The notes below the pieces were generated by a model. The model saw only the letters and a program-made list of their open reading frames with translations. It was not told the DNA's origin and searched no databases. From an uncultured Gammaproteobacteria bacterium (GTDB lineage Bacteria; Pseudomonadota; Gammaproteobacteria; Nitrosococcales; Methylophagaceae), in assembly GCA_913058195.1 (NCBI GenBank), contig CAJXPP010000095.1, positions 1 through 7,777 on the forward strand: a DNA stretch of 7,777 bases, in the 5' to 3' direction. The translations under genes were made by a program, and so were the position numbers. Below are positions 1-6,835 of the stretch, in pieces. Every line of letters starts with the position of its first letter. Position 1 is the first letter of the stretch.

Positions 1-61
1 GGTCAAAGCAGACCAAGCTTGATAACATAGACACACTTAATTTCGGATTGTTACAAACACA

Positions 62-691
62 ATGAAATTTTTTTCTAAAAAAAATAAAATTGATGAGTCA
101 CAGCTAATAAAACAGCTTATCGCTGGTGATGAACATGCCTTTCAAAAAGTTGTATCTGATAATCACAATATCATGTTATCTGTTGCACGAGCGATAGTCG
201 GAGATGCTTTTGCCGATGAAGTTGTGCAGGACGCATGGATTTCGGCAATCAAAGCACTTCCCAATTTTGAAGGTCGCTCCAGCCTCAAGACATGGTTGTT
301 ACATATAGTATCTAATGGTGCAAAAACACGCGTTCACCGAGAAAACCGTATATCTTCTTTAGATGATGGTTGGGAGTCTGAAACTTCTGATAAATTTGAC
401 CATACAGGCCACCGTTATGATGATGTTTTGCCATGGGAGAATGCTACACCTGAAGCGATTTTGGCGAATGAACAACTACAATCAATTATCGAACACACCT
501 TCCAACAGTTACCCGCTATGCAAAGAGCAGCTTTAACTATGTATGACATGCAAGGCATTGGTATGGATGAAATTTGTAACATTCTATCCATCTCTTCGTC
601 TAATGTACGGGTGTTACTACATAGGGCTAGATCCACACTACACCATAAAATCGAACAATATCAACAGAGTGAAAATAATGTATCAATGTAA
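62..691 (+). CDS. ECF-family (sigma-70 type) RNA polymerase sigma factor
   Basis: This 209-residue protein should direct RNA polymerase to a small set of alternative promoters. Region 2 spans about residues 22-95, with the acidic helix around DEVVQDAW (52-59) and the region 2.3-like stretch GRSSLKTWLLHI (71-82). A long, acidic linker of about 45 residues follows. Region 4 spans about 140-197, with the helix-turn-helix around MDEICNILSISSSNVRVLLH (168-187). There is no region 1.1 or 3, as expected for ECF sigmas. The ATG at 62 gives a normal N-terminus before region 2, but no clear Shine-Dalgarno precedes it. The next gene overlaps it by 14 bases and encodes a zinc-finger anti-sigma candidate, so the two are probably translationally coupled. 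Target promoters and inducing signal cannot be read from the window. Family assignment is firm; the ECF subgroup is not assigned. Confidence 0.93.
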   Translation: MKFFSKKNKIDESQLIKQLIAGDEHAFQKVVSDNHNIMLSVARAIVGDAFADEVVQDAWISAIKALPNFEGRSSLKTWLLHIVSNGAKTRVHRENRISSLDDGWESETSDKFDHTGHRYDDVLPWENATPEAILANEQLQSIIEHTFQQLPAMQRAALTMYDMQGIGMDEICNILSISSSNVRVLLHRARSTLHHKIEQYQQSENNVSM

Positions 692-935
692 AGACATCTC
701 AGATGAAGTGAATAACTATATTGATGGTGATCTACCTCTGCGTAAGCGCATCGGTTTATTTTTTCATTTGCTTATGTGCAGCTGTTGCCGCAATTATTTA
801 CAGCAGATCCACTCTACTATTTCTATTGTTACTGTTGCAAAACCTAAAGAACAGGATGGCACAGATACCAACGCCTTAGCTAAACAACTACATAGCCTAT
901 GGCAGGGTGAAGATAATAATCAGAAAGATCATTAG
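678..935 (+). CDS. Small soluble zinc-finger (ZAS-type) anti-sigma factor
   Basis: This 85-residue protein most likely holds the preceding ECF sigma inactive. It carries the anti-sigma zinc-binding pattern H-x3-C-x2-C (H30, C34, C37), with an extra cysteine at C36 and an upstream candidate ligand at C4. The helix CKDISDEVNNYIDGDLPL (4-21) is typical of zf-HC2/ZAS proteins. No membrane segment is visible, so it should be cytoplasmic, unlike many ZAS anti-sigmas that are membrane-anchored. The ATG at 678 was chosen because the protein match begins there; the frame is open from 543, but the earlier part overlaps the sigma gene deeply and shows no family similarity. GAGTG lies a few bases upstream as a weak ribosome site. 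Many soluble ZAS factors sense redox stress through the zinc site, but that is inference here. The gene ends 4 bases into the opposite-strand gene's stop. Confidence 0.85.
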   Translation: MYQCKDISDEVNNYIDGDLPLRKRIGLFFHLLMCSCCRNYLQQIHSTISIVTVAKPKEQDGTDTNALAKQLHSLWQGEDNNQKDH

Positions 936-1177
936 ATTTGATGTTTATCTTTCCACTCTTGATATGGCATGCCATAGATACTTTCACGAGCTTGATCGTA
1001 AGTTAAGTCTAGCCCCTTCTGTTCAGCTTCAGCTAAATACCATTTAGAAAGACAGTTACGACAAAAGCCCGCTAAATTCATTAAGTCAATATTTTGTACA
1101 TCAGTACGCTCTTGTAAATGGGCTGTTAAGCGACGAAATGCTGCAGCTTCTAATTCAATTTGGGTTTGTTGGTTCAT
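932..1177 (-). CDS. DUF1244 family protein
   Basis: This 81-residue protein of unknown function belongs to the DUF1244 family of small, mostly proteobacterial proteins. It shows the family's strongly conserved core: EAAAFRRLTAHLQER (10-24), TDVQNIDLMNLAGFCRNCLS (25-44) and YGMPYQEW (68-75). The CxxC-like pair C39/C42 in FCRNC could bind a metal or be redox active, but no role is established from the sequence. The start at 1177 is preferred over one at 1213: family members begin just before the EAAAFRR helix, and AAGAG lies about 8 bases upstream of this ATG. It overlaps the end of the ABC ATPase gene by 23 bases, which suggests translational coupling rather than a shared function. It is the last gene of the minus-strand run, and its stop overlaps the stop of the anti-sigma gene on the other strand. 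Confidence 0.9.
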   Translation of the reverse strand: MNQQTQIELEAAAFRRLTAHLQERTDVQNIDLMNLAGFCRNCLSKWYLAEAEQKGLDLTYDQARESIYGMPYQEWKDKHQI

Positions 1178-3191
1178 GGCTATTCTCTTGATATATAAAA
1201 CATCGAACCTCATGGGATTCGGATAAGGTGGTTTTTTCAGGGTACAACTCTAAGCATTGTGCCATTACATTAGGACATCGTCGATGAAAATGACAGCCAT
1301 TTGGTGGATTAGCTGGTGATGGTAACTCTCCCTCCAGATTAATTACTTCACGTTTATTATGCGTATCGAGTTCTGGTACAGCTGCTAATAAAGCTTGAGT
1401 ATAGGGATGTTTAGGATTATTTAAAACTTGCTCACGAGTACCTTGTTCTACAATCCTTCCTAAATACATAACTGCAACACGGTGTGCCAAATAATTAACC
1501 ACCGAAATATTATGTGTAATGAACAGGTAAGACAAACCAAACTCATGTTGAATTTCACGTAATAAATTTAGGATCTGAGCTTGAACAGACACATCTAAGG
1601 CACTGGTTGGCTCATCACAAATAATTACTTCAGGCTCTGTCGCTAAAGCTCTTGCTATACATATTCGTTGACGTTGCCCCCCTGAGAACTCGTGAGGATA
1701 ACGGTGTTTAGTTTCGGCACTTAAACCCACACACACAAGTAACTCATCAACTCTTTTGTTTTTAACGTCCGCATTTTTAACATACTGTGTATCAAACAAT
1801 GCTTCTTCAATAATTTTGGCCACTGTCATTCTTGGATTCATTGAAGAGAAAGGATCTTGAAATATAATCTGAATCGCCGATCGGTGCTGTTTTAATGCGC
1901 GCTGGGAAAGAGTGGTTAATTCATTATCATAATATTTCACTTGGCCTGATGTTACAGATACTAACTGTAAAATCCCTTTGCCAACCGTTGTTTTACCGCA
2001 GCCTGATTCACCTACAAGTGCAACTGTTTCAGCTTGTTTTAATAAAATATCAACACCATCAACTGCTTTTACTGAGCCCACTTGTCGTTGAAATAAGCCT
2101 TTCCGAATAGGGAAGTGAACTTTTAAACCTTTTACAGTTAGCACTGTTTTATCTGCTGGTAATACTTCTGATAATGGTGATAACTTGTGCTGCTGTTCAA
2201 CCATGACATGCTCAATATCACTATCAGGATCAAGCAGGTGACATCTAATGCCATGTTGGTCATTCTCAAACCACTGAGGCACAGAAGAATGGCAAGTTTG
2301 CCAAGCATGTTCACAACGCTCTACAAAACGACAACCTTCAAAGGATTGAGTTAGGGCTGGTACATTACCCTTTATGATGGTTAATCTTTGTTGTCGTTTT
2401 TGTTCTGTAGGTAAGGCATCAAATAACTTGTTGGTATAGGGATGTTGATGGCTGGCAAAAAATTGTTTTCGACTCGCAGTTTCAACAATCTGCCCTGCAT
2501 ACATTACTGCAATATGATCGGCTATTTGTGCAACAACAGCTAAATCATGGCTAATTAACAAAATAGCCATACCTGTTTTAGTCTGAATATCTTTTAACAA
2601 ATCTAGGATTTGTGCTTGAATCGTTACATCTAATGCGGTTGTTGGTTCATCAGCAATCAATAATTCTGGTTCGCCTGCTAATGCCATAGCAATCATCACG
2701 CGCTGCTTCATACCACCCGAAAGCTGGTGAGGATATTCTTTTATTCGCTGTGTAGGGTCAGGAATACCTACTGATTCAAGTAATTCAATAATACGAAGAC
2801 TTAATGCTTTATCTGTCAACTCAAAGTGATATTTTAAACATTCACCAACTTGTTCTCCTACCGATAACACGGGATTTAGTGAACTCTGTGGTTCTTGAAA
2901 AATCATCGCTATTCGACGACCACGAATAGCTTGCATGTCGGACTCTGACAAATTAAGTAGATTCTCACCGTTTAATGTAATACTACCAGATACAATTCGA
3001 CTGACGGGCTGTGGATTGAGGCGTAAAAGCGATAAAGCAGTCACTGATTTTCCACAACCTGATTCACCCAATAAGGCAAATGTTTCACCACGGTTTATTT
3101 TGAAATCTACACCATCTACAGCACGTAAAGGCCGTTCATTATTACCGAACCATGTTCTTAAGCCTGAGACTTCAAGTAGTGCTGATGTCAT
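1155..3191 (-). CDS. Fused double ATP-binding subunit of a peptide-type ABC importer (YejF/DppDF-like)
   Basis: This 678-residue cytoplasmic protein carries two complete ABC ATPase domains that should power an oligopeptide/dipeptide-type importer. Domain 1 has Walker A GESGCGKS (42-49), Q-loop Q99, signature LSGGM (157-161), Walker B LLIADE (177-182) and switch H215. Domain 2 has Walker A GESGCGKT (394-401), Q445, signature FSGGQ (502-506), Walker B VIICDE (522-527) and H560. Each half ends in the oligopeptide-transporter C-terminal region with four cysteines: C287, C293, C300, C317 and C633, C639, C646, C664. This spacing is seen in OppD/DppD-like subunits, where an iron-sulfur cluster has been reported. 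All catalytic residues are present in both halves. It overlaps the upstream permease gene by 4 bases (ATGA), and AGGA lies upstream as a ribosome site. E. coli YejF has the same fused architecture; the exact substrate is not predictable. Confidence 0.94.
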   Translation of the reverse strand: MTSALLEVSGLRTWFGNNERPLRAVDGVDFKINRGETFALLGESGCGKSVTALSLLRLNPQPVSRIVSGSITLNGENLLNLSESDMQAIRGRRIAMIFQEPQSSLNPVLSVGEQVGECLKYHFELTDKALSLRIIELLESVGIPDPTQRIKEYPHQLSGGMKQRVMIAMALAGEPELLIADEPTTALDVTIQAQILDLLKDIQTKTGMAILLISHDLAVVAQIADHIAVMYAGQIVETASRKQFFASHQHPYTNKLFDALPTEQKRQQRLTIIKGNVPALTQSFEGCRFVERCEHAWQTCHSSVPQWFENDQHGIRCHLLDPDSDIEHVMVEQQHKLSPLSEVLPADKTVLTVKGLKVHFPIRKGLFQRQVGSVKAVDGVDILLKQAETVALVGESGCGKTTVGKGILQLVSVTSGQVKYYDNELTTLSQRALKQHRSAIQIIFQDPFSSMNPRMTVAKIIEEALFDTQYVKNADVKNKRVDELLVCVGLSAETKHRYPHEFSGGQRQRICIARALATEPEVIICDEPTSALDVSVQAQILNLLREIQHEFGLSYLFITHNISVVNYLAHRVAVMYLGRIVEQGTREQVLNNPKHPYTQALLAAVPELDTHNKREVINLEGELPSPANPPNGCHFHRRCPNVMAQCLELYPEKTTLSESHEVRCFIYQENSHEPTNPN

Positions 3192-4591
3192 TGAGTTGTT
3201 TGCATCCTAGGATCAAAGGCGTCTCTGACAACATCTGCAAATAAATTAGCTGCTAAAACTAAAATAAACATTGAACAAAATGCTGCCACCAAAGACCACC
3301 ACACTATAGGATCGCGGGCCATTTCAAGCCGAGCACTATTAATCATATTGCCCCAGCTATGCATTGAAGGATCTACGCCAACACCAACATACGATAATAC
3401 TGCTTCAGCCAACACTAAGCCACTAAAGTCGAGTACGATTGCAATGATGACTATATGCATTAAATTTGGCAAAATATGTCGATGAAGAATACTTAAACTA
3501 CCTGCACCAAGTGACCTTGCAGCCAATACATAGTCAGCCTCACGTAACTTTAATGTTTCACCCCGCAGAATTCGACATAATCCAGTCCAACTTGTTAAGC
3601 CTAAAATAATACATAGAAATAAAAGTCGTATATCAGCACGTTCAGCGATGGTCGTAAAATTCTCAGGATGATTACTCATATATACCTGTAACATCAATAC
3701 GGCTGCAGCAATCAATAATACTCCAGGTATCGAATTTAAGGTTGTATAGATATATTGAATAACATCATCAACCCATCCTTTAAAATAGCCTGCAGCAATC
3801 CCCATAAACAAGGCAAATGGCAGCATAACTAATGTAGTTAGGGTTCCAATTACTAGCCCAGTACGTACACTTTTTAATGACTGATATAAAACATCTTGGC
3901 CGACTTTATCTGTACCTAAAATATGATAATCAAAACTTAACCCAAAGAAATTAAAAGACATAATTAACATTAATAACAATGTTGAAACTATTGTTATTAA
4001 TGGATAATTATCACTTAAATCACTAAGAAGCACTCTGCATTTCAGGCCATGTTCACCCCATATGTATAAGACAATAAGCAATAGAATAACTAACCAAGAA
4101 AGGAATGCAAATAGCGTATATTGAGCAACTGTTGACTGAATATCTGACCACTTACTTTGCTCAGAAATTAAATGTGAACCAGCATAGTTTAGTTTGGGAT
4201 AAATATAATTAAGGTGCCCGTTTTCTGTGTAGGTCATTTCACGAACAAATGATTTTGTAGCAAACGGAGAGGAGTACGTTTTCTCCTCTTGCTCTCGCAT
4301 AGGTGTTAATGCAAGATCTAATAAGGTGAGAACTTCAGTAGAATAATGTGCCTTTTCAGTAGAAGTGTCGTTGCTTAACTGATATCGAAAATGTACAGAA
4401 TCTAATAGTCCAATACTGGCATAACATAGCAAAATTAGAATTGAGATTGCGCCACGTTTTCTCTTGAAAACAAATTTCCATGGTGTACGTAAATGAGGCT
4501 GCGTTCGAATATAAAATACGGCTAATATAACAACAGCCACCAAAAGGTAAATTAAAATATCAGTCCATAAGAAGACAGGTATAAAAGGCAT
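3188..4591 (-). CDS. Peptide-type ABC transporter permease (DppC/YejE-like, long form)
   Basis: This 467-residue inner-membrane protein is one channel-forming subunit of a peptide-type importer. The C-terminal half (about 220-465) is the conserved permease domain. The EAA loop runs from EADYVLAARSLG (351-362) to HILPN (372-376), where it contacts the ATPase; GTDKVGQDVL (226-235) and the ending RDAFDP (456-461) are typical of DppC-type subunits. Hydrophobic segments are visible near 11-28, 47-64, 157-178, 198-216, 243-267, 285-304, 322-340, 376-400 and 430-452. It is over 100 residues longer than E. coli YejE (341), because of an N-terminal extension with two extra membrane segments and a polar loop (about 65-155) that probably faces the periplasm. 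The gene starts 7 bases after the ispH stop without a clear ribosome site. Its usual partners, a DppB-type permease and a binding protein, are absent from the window. Confidence 0.9.
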   Translation of the reverse strand: MPFIPVFLWTDILIYLLVAVVILAVFYIRTQPHLRTPWKFVFKRKRGAISILILLCYASIGLLDSVHFRYQLSNDTSTEKAHYSTEVLTLLDLALTPMREQEEKTYSSPFATKSFVREMTYTENGHLNYIYPKLNYAGSHLISEQSKWSDIQSTVAQYTLFAFLSWLVILLLIVLYIWGEHGLKCRVLLSDLSDNYPLITIVSTLLLMLIMSFNFFGLSFDYHILGTDKVGQDVLYQSLKSVRTGLVIGTLTTLVMLPFALFMGIAAGYFKGWVDDVIQYIYTTLNSIPGVLLIAAAVLMLQVYMSNHPENFTTIAERADIRLLFLCIILGLTSWTGLCRILRGETLKLREADYVLAARSLGAGSLSILHRHILPNLMHIVIIAIVLDFSGLVLAEAVLSYVGVGVDPSMHSWGNMINSARLEMARDPIVWWSLVAAFCSMFILVLAANLFADVVRDAFDPRMQTTQ

Positions 4592-4598
4592 GTCTAGG

Positions 4599-5552
4599 TT
4601 ATTTTGATAACTGTGAAATATCTATTTTTAATTCTTTTGGCAGTGAAAACTCTACGGTCTCTCTCCGCCCTTCATCTTCATTTGAATCAGATACACCAAG
4701 TTTTTTTAAGTGACTAACAACTTGTTGCACTAATACTTCTGGTGCTGATGCACCGGCGGTTAAGCCAATCACTTTTTTGTCATTTAACCACTCTGCTTGA
4801 ATATCGGCGGCAGAATCGATCAAGTAAGCTGGCGTGTTAAGTTTATGAGAAAGTTCACGTAAACGATTAGAATTAGAGCTGTTTTTTGATCCTACTACTA
4901 ATACTAAATCACATTGAGAAGCTAGGTTTTTAACCGCATCTTGCCTATTCTGGGTGGCGTAACAAATATCATCTTTACGTGGCCCTTTAATATTTGGGAA
5001 TTGTGCCCTTAATGCATCAATGACAATAGAAGCATCATCGACTGATAAGGTAGTTTGTGTCACAAAGGCTAATTCATCGGGGTTTTTAACCTTAAGCTTG
5101 GCTACATCTTCAGGCGTTTCAACAAGATACATTCCACCTTGTTCTGAGGTATATTGTCCCATCGTGCCTTCTACTTCAGGGTGTCCTGCATGTCCGATTA
5201 ATACACATTCACGCCCTTGTTTTTCATATTGGGCGACTTCCATATGTACTTTAGTCACTAAGGGGCAAGTTGCATCAAAAACTGTTAATCCTCGTTGCTG
5301 GCCTTCAGACTGTACTTTTTTTGATACACCATGAGCACTAAATATCAAAGTACTCTTATCAGGCACTTCTGATAGCTCTTCAACAAAGATAGCACCTTTA
5401 TCACGTAGGCCATCAACGACATATTTGTTGTGTACCACTTCATGTCGAACATAAATAGGTGCACCAAACAGTTCTAGTGCACGATCTACAATTTCAATAG
5501 CGCGATCTACACCGGCACAAAATCCACGAGGGTTCGCTAAAATTAGTTTCAT
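4599..5552 (-). CDS. ispH: 4-hydroxy-3-methylbut-2-enyl diphosphate reductase
   Basis: IspH (LytB) is a cytoplasmic iron-sulfur enzyme. It converts HMBPP into isopentenyl and dimethylallyl diphosphate, the last step of the MEP pathway. At 317 residues it is almost the same length as E. coli IspH (316). The three cluster cysteines are C12 (RGFCAG), C96 (DATCP) and C197 (DDICYATQNRQ). The substrate residues are also present: H41 in HEVVHN, H124 and E126 in HPEVEG, T167 in TQTTLS, S225 and N227 in GSKNSSNSN, and S269 in AGASAPE. The frame is open 13 codons further upstream, but the start at 5552 is chosen because MKLILANPRGFCAG is the normal family N-terminus. That ATG shares one base with the pheA stop (TAATG), pointing to translational coupling. 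Gammaproteobacteria often keep ispH beside lspA and fkpB, so its place after pheA is unusual. The enzyme itself looks intact. Confidence 0.97.
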   Translation of the reverse strand: MKLILANPRGFCAGVDRAIEIVDRALELFGAPIYVRHEVVHNKYVVDGLRDKGAIFVEELSEVPDKSTLIFSAHGVSKKVQSEGQQRGLTVFDATCPLVTKVHMEVAQYEKQGRECVLIGHAGHPEVEGTMGQYTSEQGGMYLVETPEDVAKLKVKNPDELAFVTQTTLSVDDASIVIDALRAQFPNIKGPRKDDICYATQNRQDAVKNLASQCDLVLVVGSKNSSNSNRLRELSHKLNTPAYLIDSAADIQAEWLNDKKVIGLTAGASAPEVLVQQVVSHLKKLGVSDSNEDEGRRETVEFSLPKELKIDISQLSK

Positions 5553-6643
5553 TACAATACTGCCTTTGGATATGAGCCTAATACACGACACATAGAAGAT
5601 TCTTTTTCTAATAAGGCTAATGCTTCAGCTACAGCTGCGTCTTGGCTATGACCTTCAATATCAATAAAAAAAACATATTCCCATATACCTGTGCGTGAAG
5701 GTCGAGATTCGATGCGCGTCAGACTAATACCGCTATCTGCCAGTGGTTTAAGTAATACTTGCAAAGCACCAGGTTGATTTTTGGTTGATACCAATAGAGC
5801 GGTTTTATCTTCGCCTGAAGGTCCGACATCTTGGCCGCCAATAATTAAAAAACGTGTTGTATTATTCGACTCGTCTTCAATATTAGTCGCAACAATCGAT
5901 AAATCATAAATTTCAGCTGCACGATTTGAAGCGATCGCTGCTGCATTAGGCTCTAAACTAACCTTTTTAGCGGCTTCTGAATTACTATTAACGGGAATCA
6001 TTACTTCACAGTCGGGCATATGCTCACTGAGCCAATGTCGGCACTGTGCTATGGCTTGAGGATGAGCATAGACTGCTTTAATATCACTAATATTGTCTGA
6101 TTTACTTAATAGACAATGATGGATACGAAGTGATATTTCACCATTAATTTTAAGTGGTGTATTTATAAATCGATCTAAAGTATGCGATACCATGCCTTCG
6201 GTAGAATTTTCTACTGGCACCACACCATAATTAGCTTGATGTGTTTCAACGGCATGAAATACATCTGCAATTGTTGCAAATGATTCTAATTCAACCGAGC
6301 CGCCGAACTGCTTAAGAGCTGCGGCTTGGGTAAATGAACCTTCCGGCCCTAAATAAGCCACTTTTAATGGCTTTTCAGCAGCAAGGCACGCTGACATTAT
6401 TTCACGAAATAAACGTGCCATTTCTTGATCTGATAATGGTCCAGCATTTCGTTCCATTACCTGTCGTAGTACCATCGCTTCACGTTCAGGTCGATAAAAA
6501 TCGCTAATTTGTTCGCCATTAGCTAACTTGATCTGGGCTACTTCTTCAGCCATTGCAGTACGATTATTAAGCAACTGTTGAATCTGAGCATCAGTCTCAT
6601 CAATTTGAATACGAATTGCCTGCAATGCTTCTAATTCACTCAT
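5552..6643 (-). CDS. pheA: Bifunctional chorismate mutase / prephenate dehydratase (P-protein)
   Basis: PheA converts chorismate to prephenate and then to phenylpyruvate, the committed route to phenylalanine. The 363 residues carry three domains. The AroQ chorismate mutase covers about 1-90, with R11, R28, K39 and the FYRPERE segment (49-55). The prephenate dehydratase domain covers about 93-268, with YLGPEGSFTQ (97-106), VVPVENSTEG (141-150) and the catalytic TRF motif at 263-265. A C-terminal ACT domain covers about 281-358, with GAL (292-294) and ESRP (312-315), the parts that bind phenylalanine for feedback inhibition. The end, GSYPKAVL, is typical of complete family members. No leader peptide or attenuator is seen; the gene sits directly behind the serC remnant, whose shifted frame ends in an ATGA overlap with this start. 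In related gammaproteobacteria hisC, tyrA or aroA usually follow, but here ispH does. Confidence 0.96.
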   Translation of the reverse strand: MSELEALQAIRIQIDETDAQIQQLLNNRTAMAEEVAQIKLANGEQISDFYRPEREAMVLRQVMERNAGPLSDQEMARLFREIMSACLAAEKPLKVAYLGPEGSFTQAAALKQFGGSVELESFATIADVFHAVETHQANYGVVPVENSTEGMVSHTLDRFINTPLKINGEISLRIHHCLLSKSDNISDIKAVYAHPQAIAQCRHWLSEHMPDCEVMIPVNSNSEAAKKVSLEPNAAAIASNRAAEIYDLSIVATNIEDESNNTTRFLIIGGQDVGPSGEDKTALLVSTKNQPGALQVLLKPLADSGISLTRIESRPSRTGIWEYVFFIDIEGHSQDAAVAEALALLEKESSMCRVLGSYPKAVL

Positions 6644-6831
6644 GGGTTAACCGTATTTTCTTTCAAATTCAAACATAAAGAAGTTAATGCATTAACACCA
6701 AACTCCCGCATTGCATTATAGATACTCGCTGGCATACCACTGTTATGCCAACCCTGTATTTCCTTCTGTATTTTTTCTAATACAACTTCAGGCAACATAG
6801 CACGCCCCGCACTAAAATTATACGACTTCAA
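6640..6831 (-). pseudogene. serC: Internally deleted and frameshifted phosphoserine aminotransferase remnant
   Basis: Intact SerC is a PLP enzyme of about 360 residues acting in serine and pyridoxal phosphate synthesis. Only 63 codons remain. Residues 1-33 match the SerC N-terminus (YNFSAG, then AMLP), and residues 32-50 match its extreme C-terminus (E. coli GGMRASIYNAM, then EGVKALTDFM). About 300 codons between them are gone, including the active-site lysine and all cofactor-binding residues. The join is near 6733-6738 (Gly32-Met33). Beyond codon 51 the frame is wrong: from the ATG at 6674-6676 another frame reads MFEFERKYG and stops at 6647-6649, which is the expected SerC ending. One T was therefore probably lost from the run at 6677-6679. 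Translation would start at TTG (6831), with AGAAGAG upstream, 4 bases after the gyrA stop. The conserved Pro of GPAMLP is Arg. The product cannot be active. An assembly error remains possible. Confidence 0.88.
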
Positions 6832-6835
6832 ACTG

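Noticed and set aside
1..61. Possible promoter (TTGATA at 19-24) and a small inverted repeat GGTC/GACC (1-14) before the sigma gene
   Set aside because: No -10 element sits at a usual distance from TTGATA, no ECF-type promoter is visible, and the 4-base stem is cut by the window edge. Nothing here can be defended.
543..677. Longer start for the anti-sigma frame at 543
   Set aside because: The extra 45 residues lie inside the sigma gene, show no family similarity, and the zinc-finger protein begins naturally at 678.
963..976. Perfect 14-base palindrome TATGGCATGCCATA
   Set aside because: It falls exactly in the conserved Tyr-Gly-Met-Pro-Tyr codons of the DUF1244 gene and has no loop, so coding constraint explains it better than an operator.
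1178..1213. Longer start for the DUF1244 frame at 1213
   Set aside because: The 12 extra residues overlap the ATPase gene further and are not part of the family; the ATG at 1177 has a ribosome site.
1895..5334. Plus-strand open frames at 1895-2110, 2935-3210 and 5020-5334
   Set aside because: They lie wholly or almost wholly antisense to well-supported ATPase and ispH genes and encode low-information proteins without recognisable motifs.
5553..5591. Longer ispH start at 5591
   Set aside because: The added 13 residues come from the antisense-like reading of the pheA end, and the family N-terminus MKLILANPRGFCAG starts at 5552.
6640..6831. A novel 63-residue small protein between gyrA and pheA
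   Set aside because: Both ends match SerC, and the unrelated tail is explained by a one-base frameshift, so it is a gene remnant rather than a new protein.
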